Shown piece after piece: positions 50,701 through 58,463 of a DNA stretch of 64,000 nucleotides. The notes beneath the pieces were generated by a model that ran no database searches, was not told the DNA's origin, and saw only the letters and a list, made by a program, of their open reading frames with translations. The translations under genes and the position numbers were made by a program. Numbering within the stretch: the stretch's first letter is position 1; each line of letters opens with the position of its first letter. This stretch comes from Chloracidobacterium sp. (GTDB taxonomy: Bacteria > Acidobacteriota > Blastocatellia > Pyrinomonadales > Pyrinomonadaceae): NCBI GenBank assembly GCA_016716365.1, contig JADJWM010000017.1, positions 930,001 to 994,000 of the forward strand, in the 5' to 3' direction.

Positions 50701-51336
50701 CTATCGTTTCGGGAGCGGTGCAACCTGCGGGCCGTCGTACTTAGGCATATTCGTATTGACGTTAACGTTGGAGACGGGAGCGTTTGTCATCATGTTAGCT
50801 ACGGGCTGATTGCCGCGTGCGACGTTCGCGGCCTCGCGTTCCTTCTCGGCCATCGGTTTTCCGGGCGAAGTGTATGTTCCACGGAACATCTCTCCGACCG
50901 CAAGCTTCCATTCGCCGTCCTCATTTATGTAGGGCAGGTCTTCCCATCTCTGGTCCTTCGCGTTCCATACCTCGACCCCGGCCCAGCAGCCGGCGACCCT
51001 TTCATCGCGTACTTCGGGAAGCGTCGGCGAGAAGGTCGATGCCGTAAAGCCGTTCGCATATACCTCTTCGATCTTCTTGTTCTGCCTTTCGGAAAGGGAC
51101 TGGGCGAACTCCTGGCTAAGCTTGGACATCGTGCCGCGGATCTTTTCCGTGTCCTTCTCCTTCACAGCGGCGAAGAGCCGTTTGTACGCCTCCCCCGGCG
51201 TGTCGCTGATAGCAGCACACACCCGTTCGGCCGGCGTATTGCTAACCGGTTCTGTTCCGCCGCATCCGGAAAAAACGAGGGACGTAGTCCCGAAAAATAG
51301 GAGAATTAAGGCCGTTCGCTGCTTATTGGTTCTCAT
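50701..51336 (-). CDS. Lipoprotein of unknown function with Asn-rich tail
   Basis: 211 residues. The signal peptide ends at the lipobox LVFSGC, so it is a lipid-anchored outer or inner membrane protein. The body (AISDTPGEAYKRLFAAVKEKDTEKIR, then EDLPYINEDGEWKLAVGEMF) resembles DUF4878-like or NTF2-like secreted domains; this is uncertain. The end has an Asn-rich low-complexity tail (ANMMTNAPVSNVNVNTN). It heads a short minus-strand unit with the 110-residue gene. Confidence 0.72.
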   Translation of the reverse strand: MRTNKQRTALILLFFGTTSLVFSGCGGTEPVSNTPAERVCAAISDTPGEAYKRLFAAVKEKDTEKIRGTMSKLSQEFAQSLSERQNKKIEEVYANGFTASTFSPTLPEVRDERVAGCWAGVEVWNAKDQRWEDLPYINEDGEWKLAVGEMFRGTYTSPGKPMAEKEREAANVARGNQPVANMMTNAPVSNVNVNTNMPKYDGPQVAPLPKR

Positions 51337-51456
51337 TTCGATCAGAGATCTCGAAGCAAATTACTTCCGGGTTAGTATAAATTCTGCCCCGCGATAAGTA
51401 AATTTTCGGCGTCATCGGCCAGAATCTGTTATTTTGGGTAGCGAACGGCCGACCTG

Positions 51457-52350
51457 ATGAAGAGCTGCCCGAAATGCCTGTATCAGTATTCTGACGACAG
51501 CCTTAATTTCTGTCTCGAGGACGGCACTCCTTTGGCGGCATATATGGTCGGGGAGGCACCGACCGTCTCGCGTTCCGGCCGTGAAGCCGAGACGTTCGTC
51601 CGCCCCGGCCATGGCCAAACGGGCCCTGCAGCCGGGGAATTCGCCGATGGGCCTAGACGGCGTTCACCTTTGCTGCCGATGGCCGCCGCCGCATTGGTCT
51701 CCGGGATCGCGGTCGCATTGATCGCGGGCGGAATAGGTGCATGGCTTTATATGACCGGTCCGGACCCGGAGGATCCGAGTGCCCAGATCAATGAAGGCCC
51801 GAACGGGGTCAACTCGCCGAACGGTCAAGGTCCGAACACTGTCGCCTCGACTCCGGCAGCAACTTCGCCGATGCAGACACCCGTGCCGGCACCCACGACC
51901 CGGCCAACGGACCTGCCGGCCGGAACTCCGATACCTTCGACGCCGCTGCCGCCGCCCGCGATCGACCGCGGCCAGGCGGTGCAGGCCGTTTCATCCTCGG
52001 TTATCAGCTGGAAATCTCAGGCAGAATCGCGGGACCTGGACTCTTATATGCAGAATTACGCTCCGACGGTCCATTACTATCGAAAGCCCGGTTCGAGCAA
52101 GGCGTTCGTACGGTCCGACAAATTGCGGGCGTTCCGCACTTACAATTCGATGTCGATCCGGATCACGAACATGAGTGTCGATGTCGCGGCATCGGGCGGG
52201 ACCGCAACGGCCGTTTTCGACAAGGAATGGGTCTTCACCGGGTCAAGCCGGTCCTCCGGAAAGGTACGCCAGCAGTTAAAGTTTCAGAATTCCGGCGGGC
52301 GATGGCTGATAACGTCGGAGCGGGATATCCGGGTCTATTACACAAACTAA
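51457..52350 (+). CDS. Zinc-ribbon membrane protein with extracytoplasmic NTF2-like domain
   Basis: 297 residues. An N-terminal zinc ribbon (MKSCPKCLYQYSDDSLNFCLEDG) would be cytoplasmic; then one membrane helix near residues ~75-95 (MAAAALVSGIAVALIAGGIG), a Pro/Thr-rich linker of about 70 residues, and a C-terminal NTF2-like domain (VISWKSQAESRDLDSYMQNYAPTVHYY, then WLITSERDIRVYY). The single Cys pair plus a lone Cys is incomplete, so zinc binding is uncertain. This architecture is common in Acidobacteria/Blastocatellia, sometimes with kinase domains. The linker lets the last domain act outside. Role unknown. Confidence 0.75.
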   Translation: MKSCPKCLYQYSDDSLNFCLEDGTPLAAYMVGEAPTVSRSGREAETFVRPGHGQTGPAAGEFADGPRRRSPLLPMAAAALVSGIAVALIAGGIGAWLYMTGPDPEDPSAQINEGPNGVNSPNGQGPNTVASTPAATSPMQTPVPAPTTRPTDLPAGTPIPSTPLPPPAIDRGQAVQAVSSSVISWKSQAESRDLDSYMQNYAPTVHYYRKPGSSKAFVRSDKLRAFRTYNSMSIRITNMSVDVAASGGTATAVFDKEWVFTGSSRSSGKVRQQLKFQNSGGRWLITSERDIRVYYTN

Positions 52351-52478
52351 ATTTTCCCAACTCCGTATTATTCGAAGTTCGCCACCTTCTCCGCAATTTG
52401 TGGAATCTCGGGCGCGGAATGATGATCGAATCGAGGCGCTTTTATGCACAATAGAAGTGCAACGAGTCGCCAGTTCAG

Positions 52479-53438
52479 ATGAAAGCTCTCAGAGTAAATA
52501 AAGGCTCTCTGTCCCTGGACACGATCGGTGTGCCGGACGCAGGCGCCGAGGCTCTCATCCGCGTCACCGCGTCCGGAATTTGCAATACCGACCTTGAGAT
52601 CGTCCGGGGTTATTCGGGGTTCGCCGGGACGATCGGACACGAATTCGTCGGCGTTGTCGAAAGCTGCGGCGATGAGGGCCTCATCGGCAAACGCGTGGTC
52701 GGCGAGATAAATGCCGGCTGCGGTTCTTGCCCGCTTTGTCAGGCGGGCGACCCTCGGCATTGCCCGGCGCGAACAGTGCTCGGGATCCTGGGCCGTGACG
52801 GCTGCCACGCCGAGTTCACCACGCTTCCCGCCCGGAACCTTTTCGAGGTGCCCGCCGAGATCTCCGACACCGAAGCTGTCTTTGTCGAGCCCCTGGCGGC
52901 GGCCGCCGGGATCGCCGAACAGGTCGCCGAGGAACCGGGCACGAGGGTCGCGGTTATCGGCGACGGAAAGTTGGGGCTGCTTTGCGCGATGACGATGAGG
53001 CTGAGTGCTGACAAGGTGTCGATCGTCGGCCGCCATTCCGAAAAGCTACGGATCGCGGAAGCCGCGGGTGTCGAACCGCTGTTCGAAAAGGATGCGGCGA
53101 ACCTTGAAAAATGCTACGACGTTGTCGTCGAGGCAAGCGGTTCCGCATCGGGTTTTTCTGCCGCTGCGAGAATGGTGCGTCCGCGGGGCACTATCGTCCT
53201 GAAATCAACGTTCCACGGATCGCCGGAATGGCCGGCAGCACAGATCGTGGTCGACGAGATCACGGTCGTCGGCTCAAGATGCGGCAGATTTCGGCCGGCT
53301 ATCGAACTTCTTGGAAGCCGAAAGGTGGATGTCCTTCCGCTTGTCAGCGAGGAAATGCCGCTTGATGACGGGATCCGGGCGTTCCGGCGGGCATCGGAGA
53401 AGGGCGTCCTAAAGGTTGTACTGCGTATGCATCGGTGA
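52479..53438 (+). CDS. Zinc-dependent alcohol dehydrogenase (MDR family)
   Basis: 319 residues. Catalytic zinc ligands Cys35, His54 and Glu55 (GHEF) are present, and structural zinc ligands Cys81, Cys84, Cys87 and Cys95 (CGSCPLCQAGDPRHC). The NAD(P) fold is in VAVIGDGKLGLLCAM, with an unusual ending for the GxGxxG motif. The early part SGICNTDLE is typical of sorbitol/threonine dehydrogenase-like and L-threonine-type enzymes. The shorter length (319 versus ~345) suggests a compact family member. The product depends on an unknown alcohol substrate. Confidence 0.88.
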   Translation: MKALRVNKGSLSLDTIGVPDAGAEALIRVTASGICNTDLEIVRGYSGFAGTIGHEFVGVVESCGDEGLIGKRVVGEINAGCGSCPLCQAGDPRHCPARTVLGILGRDGCHAEFTTLPARNLFEVPAEISDTEAVFVEPLAAAAGIAEQVAEEPGTRVAVIGDGKLGLLCAMTMRLSADKVSIVGRHSEKLRIAEAAGVEPLFEKDAANLEKCYDVVVEASGSASGFSAAARMVRPRGTIVLKSTFHGSPEWPAAQIVVDEITVVGSRCGRFRPAIELLGSRKVDVLPLVSEEMPLDDGIRAFRRASEKGVLKVVLRMHR

Positions 53439-53589
53439 TTCTAGGCATTGATCGGCGATCTGGTTTCGGTTCCAACATTTTGGCGGGCTCGAACATCAAA
53501 CCGCTACAAGAATTTCGTGGAACGCCCGCGGCAGCACGCCAGGGCAAACAGCGTTAAGAAAAATCTAGGGTCACGAAAGGCTATTTTGC

Positions 53590-53595
53590 TATAAT
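53590..53595 (+). promoter_or_regulatory. Extended -10 promoter element upstream of the HtrA gene
   Basis: TATAAT preceded by TGC (TGnTATAAT at 53587-53595), about 53 bases before the HtrA start codon. No clear -35 hexamer is present at the right distance, which fits an extended -10 promoter. Confidence 0.45.
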
Positions 53596-53647
53596 TTTGA
53601 CCTAAAACAACGAGAACCCCCTGTCTCGAAACCCGGGAGCGGCATTT

Positions 53648-55180
53648 ATGAACCAAATCAAGAGATCTTATGGTCTTGCCGGAATGGCAGCGACCCTTTA
53701 TTCGGTTCTCCTACTTTCCTTTTCAACATTTGCTCAACCGCCTGCGGATCAAGGTGACAAGAAACAGCCGATCGTGACCCCGCGGCAGCTTTCGCTGACA
53801 TTTGCCGAGGTGACCAAAAAGGTCGAGCCGGCCGTAGTAAGCATCGATGCGAAGGGACGGATGCCCGAGGTCGCCCGCCGCGGCTCCGGCCAGAACGCCC
53901 CCGGCGATCTCCTCGATTTCCTGAATCGACAGATCCCTCGCCGCCCGTCTTATTCGATCGGCAGCGGCTTCATCGTCGATAAGAAAGGCTACATCCTGAC
54001 GAACGCGCATGTCGTGGAAGATTCGGCGAAGATCACCGTCAAGCTCAATTCGGGCGAAGAGTACCAGGCCCGCGTGATCGGAGTCGATAACGAGACGGAC
54101 ATCGCTGTACTCAAGATCGATCCGACTCGCGACCTGCCTGTCGCAAAGCTGGGCGATTCCGAGAATGTGCAGGTCGGTGATTGGGTCCTGGCGATCGGTT
54201 CGCCGTTCGGGCTGAGCCGCACGGTCACTGCCGGCATCATTTCGCAAACCCAAAGGTCGACGCCCGGGGCGACCCTTTTCCAGCGTTTCATCCAGACAGA
54301 CGCCGCGATCAACCGCGGCAACTCCGGCGGCCCGCTGGTGAATATGGACGGCGAGGTGATCGGGGTCAATTCACAGATCGCGACCTCGAACGGCGATTAT
54401 AACGGCATCGGCTTTGCCCTTCCGTCGACGGACGCCGGCTATGTATTCGATCAGATCCTCAAGAGCGGGCGTGTCCGGCGCGGCTTCCTGGGTGTGACGC
54501 TTGAATCGGTCGGGCCCGAGTTCGCAAAGGTCTATGGGATGCGGGAAGCGAAAGGGGCGATCGTTATGGAGATCGTCCGGGCGTCGAGGAGTGCGGCATT
54601 CGAGGCGGGTTTGAGATCCGGGGACGTCATCGTCGAATTCGACGGGAAACCGGTCGAGAACGCTCAGGACCTTATTGCCAAGGTGGCGGGCACGCCGCCG
54701 GACAGGTCGGTCGCCGTGAATTACCTTCGCGAGACGGGGCCGAATCTAGAACGACGAACGGCCACCTTAAAGCTTGGCGAGCGGCCGCCCGGCGGCCGGG
54801 GCGATGAGGACGAACCGGTCCCGGTCCGACTTCCGGTCGACCGAAAAGGCGAGGAGGCAAAACCTTTCGGCATGACCCTGAGCGACGTCACGCCGGAGAT
54901 GGCTGCGACCTATAGACTCGTCGGCCATAAAGGTGCGATCGTCCAGGACATTAATCCCGAAAGCTTCATCGCCGATGTCAAGGCTTGGACCGGCGGCCAG
55001 GCGATCGGCGAAGGGGACCTGATCGTGCGGATCAACCGTCTCCCGGTCGATGATGTCAAGGCATTCACGGCCATCGTCAGCAACCTGAAGCCGGGCGATG
55101 CCGTCGTCCTTAATGTCCTCAGCCTCGACCCGCGGTCGCGTACCGCAAACCCGAAAATAGTCCAGTTCACCGTCCAGTAA
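53648..55180 (+). CDS. HtrA/DegP-like periplasmic serine protease with two PDZ domains
   Basis: 510 residues. The signal peptide ends near FSTFAQ. The trypsin-like domain has the triad His121 (TNAHVVED), Asp151 (ETDIAVLKID) and Ser226 (RGNSGGPL). Two PDZ domains follow, about 280-375 (RGFLGVTLESV, IVMEIVRASRSAAFEAGLRSG) and 405-505 (KPFGMTLSDVTPEM, GAIVQDINPES). The order is that of DegP/DegQ-type proteases that degrade or refold misfolded periplasmic proteins. Only a weak ribosome-binding site, GGGAGC, is seen. The second PDZ is quite divergent. Confidence 0.93.
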   Translation: MNQIKRSYGLAGMAATLYSVLLLSFSTFAQPPADQGDKKQPIVTPRQLSLTFAEVTKKVEPAVVSIDAKGRMPEVARRGSGQNAPGDLLDFLNRQIPRRPSYSIGSGFIVDKKGYILTNAHVVEDSAKITVKLNSGEEYQARVIGVDNETDIAVLKIDPTRDLPVAKLGDSENVQVGDWVLAIGSPFGLSRTVTAGIISQTQRSTPGATLFQRFIQTDAAINRGNSGGPLVNMDGEVIGVNSQIATSNGDYNGIGFALPSTDAGYVFDQILKSGRVRRGFLGVTLESVGPEFAKVYGMREAKGAIVMEIVRASRSAAFEAGLRSGDVIVEFDGKPVENAQDLIAKVAGTPPDRSVAVNYLRETGPNLERRTATLKLGERPPGGRGDEDEPVPVRLPVDRKGEEAKPFGMTLSDVTPEMAATYRLVGHKGAIVQDINPESFIADVKAWTGGQAIGEGDLIVRINRLPVDDVKAFTAIVSNLKPGDAVVLNVLSLDPRSRTANPKIVQFTVQ

Positions 55181-55184
55181 ACGC

Positions 55185-55206
55185 GTCGGCCGGGCCACCG
55201 GCCGAC
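55185..55206 (+). terminator. Hairpin after the HtrA gene, possible terminator
   Basis: GTCGGCCGG (55185-55193) pairs perfectly with CCGGCCGAC (55198-55206) around a GCCA loop, five bases after the stop codon. There is no T-run, so it may be a rho-dependent pause or an RNA-stabilising end. Confidence 0.5.
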
Positions 55207-55335
55207 ATCCGCATTATTTCACTCCATGGCCGCCCGATCTCGTTTGCGGCCGTTTCGAACGGCCCCCCAATTTTGGGCCGGCGGGGGTATTGTTCTAGAA
55301 TTTATTCATTCAGTCTTAGAAACACACAGGAGAAT

Positions 55336-56865
55336 ATGGCAAAGGCAAAAGAGGCAAAGGCCAGGAAGACCTCGGTCAAAACCTACAACAATTACATCGG
55401 CGGCGAGTGGGTAAAAAGCTCGTCCGGAGAATGGTTCGATAACGTAAACCCCGCGGACACAACAGATATCGTCGGGCGTTTCCCGAGATCGAATGCGGAT
55501 GACGTCGACAGGGCCGTCGAAGCGGCGAAGAACGCGGCCGTTAAATGGCGGCAGACACCGGCCCCTAAACGTGCCGAGCTGCTTTTCACGCTCGCCGAGA
55601 TCCTTCGCGACAACAAGCAACGGTACACCGAAGAGATGACCCGCGAGATGGGCAAGGTCGTGAAGGAAGCGGGCGGTGACGTTCAGGAAGCGATCGACTG
55701 CACCTACTACACTGCGGGCGAGGGAAGACGGCTTCACGGCTTCACGACGCCGGCGGAAATGAAGAACAAATTCGCGATGTGCGTCCGCCAGCCGGTCGGA
55801 CTTTGCGGACTGATCACGCCGTTCAATTTCCCGATGGCGATCCCTTCGTGGAAACTGATCCCGGCCCTCGTCTGCGGTAATACCGTTGTGATCAAATCGG
55901 GCGAGGACGTCCCACTCTCGGCACTGAATCTTGTAAAAGCGTGCGAGCAGGCGGGCATACCGAAAGGCGTCGTCAATCTCGTTAACGGTTTCGGCGATGC
56001 CGGAGCGGCCCTTGTTGAACACAAGGACGTCCGACTGATCTCGTTCACCGGTTCCACCAAGACCGGCGGTTACATCGCAGAGCAATGCGCCCGCGACAAC
56101 AAGATCGTCTCGCTTGAGATGGGCGGAAAGAACGCGATCATTGTGATGGATGATGCCGACATCGATAACGCCGTCGAAGGTTCGCTTTGGGGGGCATTCG
56201 GCACCAGCGGACAGCGATGCACCGCATCGTCGCGGCTCGTCGTTCACAAGAAGGTTTACAAGAAGTTCGTCGATAAGCTTGCGGAACGCGCCAAAGGACT
56301 CCGCGTGGGCAACGGGCTTGACCCGAAAACCGATGTCGGTCCGGTCATCCACGAGGATGCGATGCAGAAGATCCAGGGCTACATCGAGATCGGCAAGAAA
56401 GTTGACAAGGCGAAGCTGGTCACGGGTGGAAACCGCCTGACCAAAGGCGATCACGGAAAAGGCTGGTTCATCGAACCAACCGTGTTCGCGGACGTAAAGC
56501 CGGGCATGCGTATCGAGCAGGAAGAGATCTTCGGCCCGGTAACGTCGGTCGTTCCTTTTGCGACGCTTGATGAGGCTATCGAGATCGTTAACGGAGTCAA
56601 ATACGGCCTCTCATCGGCGATCTATACCCAGGACGTGAACAAAGCGTTCTACGCGATGCAGGAACTATACACCGGCATTTGTTATGTTAATTCGGCGACC
56701 ATCGGGGCCGAGGTTCATTTACCCTTCGGCGGAACCAAAGCAACCGGCAACGGGCACCGCGAGGCCGGCACTCAGGTCCTCGACATCTTTAGCGAGTGGA
56801 AGGCCCTGTATGTCGATTACAGCGGAAAGCTCCAAAAGGCCCAGATCGATGAAGTAGAGATCTAA
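55336..56865 (+). CDS. Aldehyde dehydrogenase family protein
   Basis: 509 residues. ATG 55336 has AGGAG upstream. The catalytic residues Glu261 (LEMGGKNA) and Cys295 (SGQRCTASS) are intact. NAD binding is shown by FNFPMAIPSWKLIPALVCGNTVVIKSGED, where the KSGED replaces the usual KPSE, a difference from many ALDHs. FTGSTKTGGYIAE and the C-terminal DIFSEWKALYVDYSGK follow. The GTSGQRCT tip resembles aldehyde dehydrogenases that oxidise semialdehydes such as aminoadipate semialdehyde or dioxovalerate; this is suggestive only. Confidence 0.92.
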   Translation: MAKAKEAKARKTSVKTYNNYIGGEWVKSSSGEWFDNVNPADTTDIVGRFPRSNADDVDRAVEAAKNAAVKWRQTPAPKRAELLFTLAEILRDNKQRYTEEMTREMGKVVKEAGGDVQEAIDCTYYTAGEGRRLHGFTTPAEMKNKFAMCVRQPVGLCGLITPFNFPMAIPSWKLIPALVCGNTVVIKSGEDVPLSALNLVKACEQAGIPKGVVNLVNGFGDAGAALVEHKDVRLISFTGSTKTGGYIAEQCARDNKIVSLEMGGKNAIIVMDDADIDNAVEGSLWGAFGTSGQRCTASSRLVVHKKVYKKFVDKLAERAKGLRVGNGLDPKTDVGPVIHEDAMQKIQGYIEIGKKVDKAKLVTGGNRLTKGDHGKGWFIEPTVFADVKPGMRIEQEEIFGPVTSVVPFATLDEAIEIVNGVKYGLSSAIYTQDVNKAFYAMQELYTGICYVNSATIGAEVHLPFGGTKATGNGHREAGTQVLDIFSEWKALYVDYSGKLQKAQIDEVEI

Positions 56866-56887
56866 CGAAGGAGACCTTTGAAGGAAG

Positions 56888-56914
56888 AGAGGCCGCCTGT
56901 ATTAGACGGCCTCT
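56888..56914 (+). terminator. Rho-independent terminator after the aldehyde dehydrogenase gene
   Basis: AGAGGCCG (56888-56895) pairs with CGGCCTCT (56907-56914), then TTATT follows. It sits between two convergent genes and likely ends the dehydrogenase transcript, possibly that of the glutathione peroxidase gene as well. Confidence 0.8.
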
Positions 56915-56948
56915 TTATTCTTGTCGTTCAAATCGTCTTTTCGGTGCT

Positions 56949-57500
56949 TTAGTTTCCTGCAAGATCGGCTTCGATCCTGGCCATGAGGCGTGGGTCGTCG
57001 GGTGTGACGTCGGGGGCGTAGCGGGCGACCACTTCGCCCTCTTTGCTGACGAGAAATTTTTCAAAATTCCAAAGTACGTCCGTCGGGTCTACTCGCGTGT
57101 GGCCGAAGTTGCGGAGGCGTTCTTCCATTCCTTCGCCGTTGCTGATATCGGTTTCAGGATGCGATCCGATCAGGCTCGCGTAAAGCGGGTGACGGTTTTC
57201 GAGGATGCCGACCTTTGAGAACATGGGGAACTGTACGCCATAGTTGGACGAACAGAATTCCTTGATCTCTTCTTCGGTGCCGGGTTCCTGTCCTTTGAAA
57301 TCGTTCGACGGGAACGCCAGAACCTCAAAACCACGATCGCGATAATTTTCGTAGAGCCTTTCGAGGCCTTCGTATTGCGGCGTCAGGCCGCATGCGGATG
57401 CGACGTTCACTATCAAAAGAGTCTTGCCTTTGTACTGACCAAGATCGGTTTCCTGCCCCTCGATCGTTTTGACGGGAATTTCATAGAGTTCATTCGCCAT
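56949..57500 (-). CDS. Glutathione peroxidase-family peroxidase (Cys type)
   Basis: 183 residues. The catalytic Cys37 is in NVASACGLTPQY, where animal enzymes have selenocysteine. FPSNDFKGQEPGTEEEIKEF and the motif WNFEKFLV give the Gln/Asn/Trp residues that support the site. Bacterial Cys-type members generally use thioredoxin rather than glutathione to reduce peroxides. Cytoplasmic, no signal peptide. It stands alone. Confidence 0.93.
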   Translation of the reverse strand: MANELYEIPVKTIEGQETDLGQYKGKTLLIVNVASACGLTPQYEGLERLYENYRDRGFEVLAFPSNDFKGQEPGTEEEIKEFCSSNYGVQFPMFSKVGILENRHPLYASLIGSHPETDISNGEGMEERLRNFGHTRVDPTDVLWNFEKFLVSKEGEVVARYAPDVTPDDPRLMARIEADLAGN

Positions 57501-57718
57501 AATTTTTATTGGATATTTGGATTTTCTTCGATCGGGTTGATTTCATCAAGCCGCTATGGTGCTTATTTAGACTCAGGATCACAATTTAACGTTTCGCTGT
57601 ATGCCTTGTTAAAAAACAGATATTATATTCGACTGTCTCGTAATTGCAGGCGAAGCATTGCCTGAAACCCGCCGGCGGCGATTGTACGGGGTAGTTCATC
57701 ATTTCCTACCGGTCAAAG

Positions 57719-57724
57719 TATAAT
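57719..57724 (+). promoter_or_regulatory. -10-like TATAAT upstream of the ankyrin gene
   Basis: TATAAT lies 13 bases before the start codon at 57738. No good -35 was seen. If used it would give a very short leader, so it may be a chance match. Confidence 0.3.
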
Positions 57725-57737
57725 ATCCACGCTCAAG

Positions 57738-58427
57738 ATGAATTCGTATATTAGAGCTGTTACTTCGCTGGACAAGGATAATGTTGCCCGCATGCTTGAC
57801 GGAAACGCGAAGTGGCTCACTTGGGCCGAGCCTTCGGGTAAAAATGCATTGCATTACCTCTGCGGTGTCGGGCCGTCGGAAGATCCGGAAAAAGCTTATG
57901 CGTCGTTGGCGATCTTGAAATTGCTGCTAAAGCGTGGAATGGACATCAACTCTGTCCATCGCATCGATGACAAGAATTGCAATTTCTTCCCGGCGACGCC
58001 GCTCTGGTACGCCTATACGCGCGGCCGCAACGAAAAGCTCTACAAGTATCTTCTGAAACGAGGAGCGGACCCTAGCAACTGCTGGTGGGCGATCGCATGG
58101 TACGACGACGTCGCGGCCGGGAAGCTGTGGCAGAGGCACGGCGCGAAGGTCGATGAAAAGCCAAGCTTGAACGAACTCTTTCTCGGCTCGTTTCAGTGGC
58201 GAAAATATAAGTTTGCAGATTGGGTGCTTGCCGAGGGCGCCGATGTGAATGTTCCCGGTCCTAAAGCCTTGACCGCGCTGATGCTTGCGGTCAAACGTAA
58301 GGATGAGGACGCGATCAAGTTTCTAATAGAACGCGGTGCGGACCCCGACAAAACCAATGACGAGGGAATTTCGGCACGTATGATCGCCGAACGAACTGGA
58401 CCGAAGAGACTGTTGAACCTATTCTAG
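57738..58427 (+). CDS. Ankyrin repeat protein
   Basis: 229 residues. Ankyrin units are recognisable (SGKNALHYLCG, ILKLLLKRGMDIN, TPLWYAYTRGRNEKLYKYLLKRGADP, TALMLAVKRKDEDAIKFLIERGADPDK). The middle (~110-160, NCWWAIAWYDDVAAGK) is a degenerate repeat. There is no signal peptide, so a cytoplasmic binding protein is likely; partner unknown. The last repeat ends right before the transporter gene, 36 bases away. Confidence 0.85.
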   Translation: MNSYIRAVTSLDKDNVARMLDGNAKWLTWAEPSGKNALHYLCGVGPSEDPEKAYASLAILKLLLKRGMDINSVHRIDDKNCNFFPATPLWYAYTRGRNEKLYKYLLKRGADPSNCWWAIAWYDDVAAGKLWQRHGAKVDEKPSLNELFLGSFQWRKYKFADWVLAEGADVNVPGPKALTALMLAVKRKDEDAIKFLIERGADPDKTNDEGISARMIAERTGPKRLLNLF

Positions 58428-58463
58428 ATCCTCTGCATATTGCAGGACGCCCTTTTTCACAGA

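Noticed and set aside
55306..56454. Long open frame on the minus strand antisense to the aldehyde dehydrogenase gene
   Set aside because: It has no domain or signal and the opposite strand encodes a complete conserved enzyme; long antisense frames are common in high-GC coding DNA. The same holds for the frames antisense to gatB (5347-6216) and to the deacetylase gene (35369-36253).
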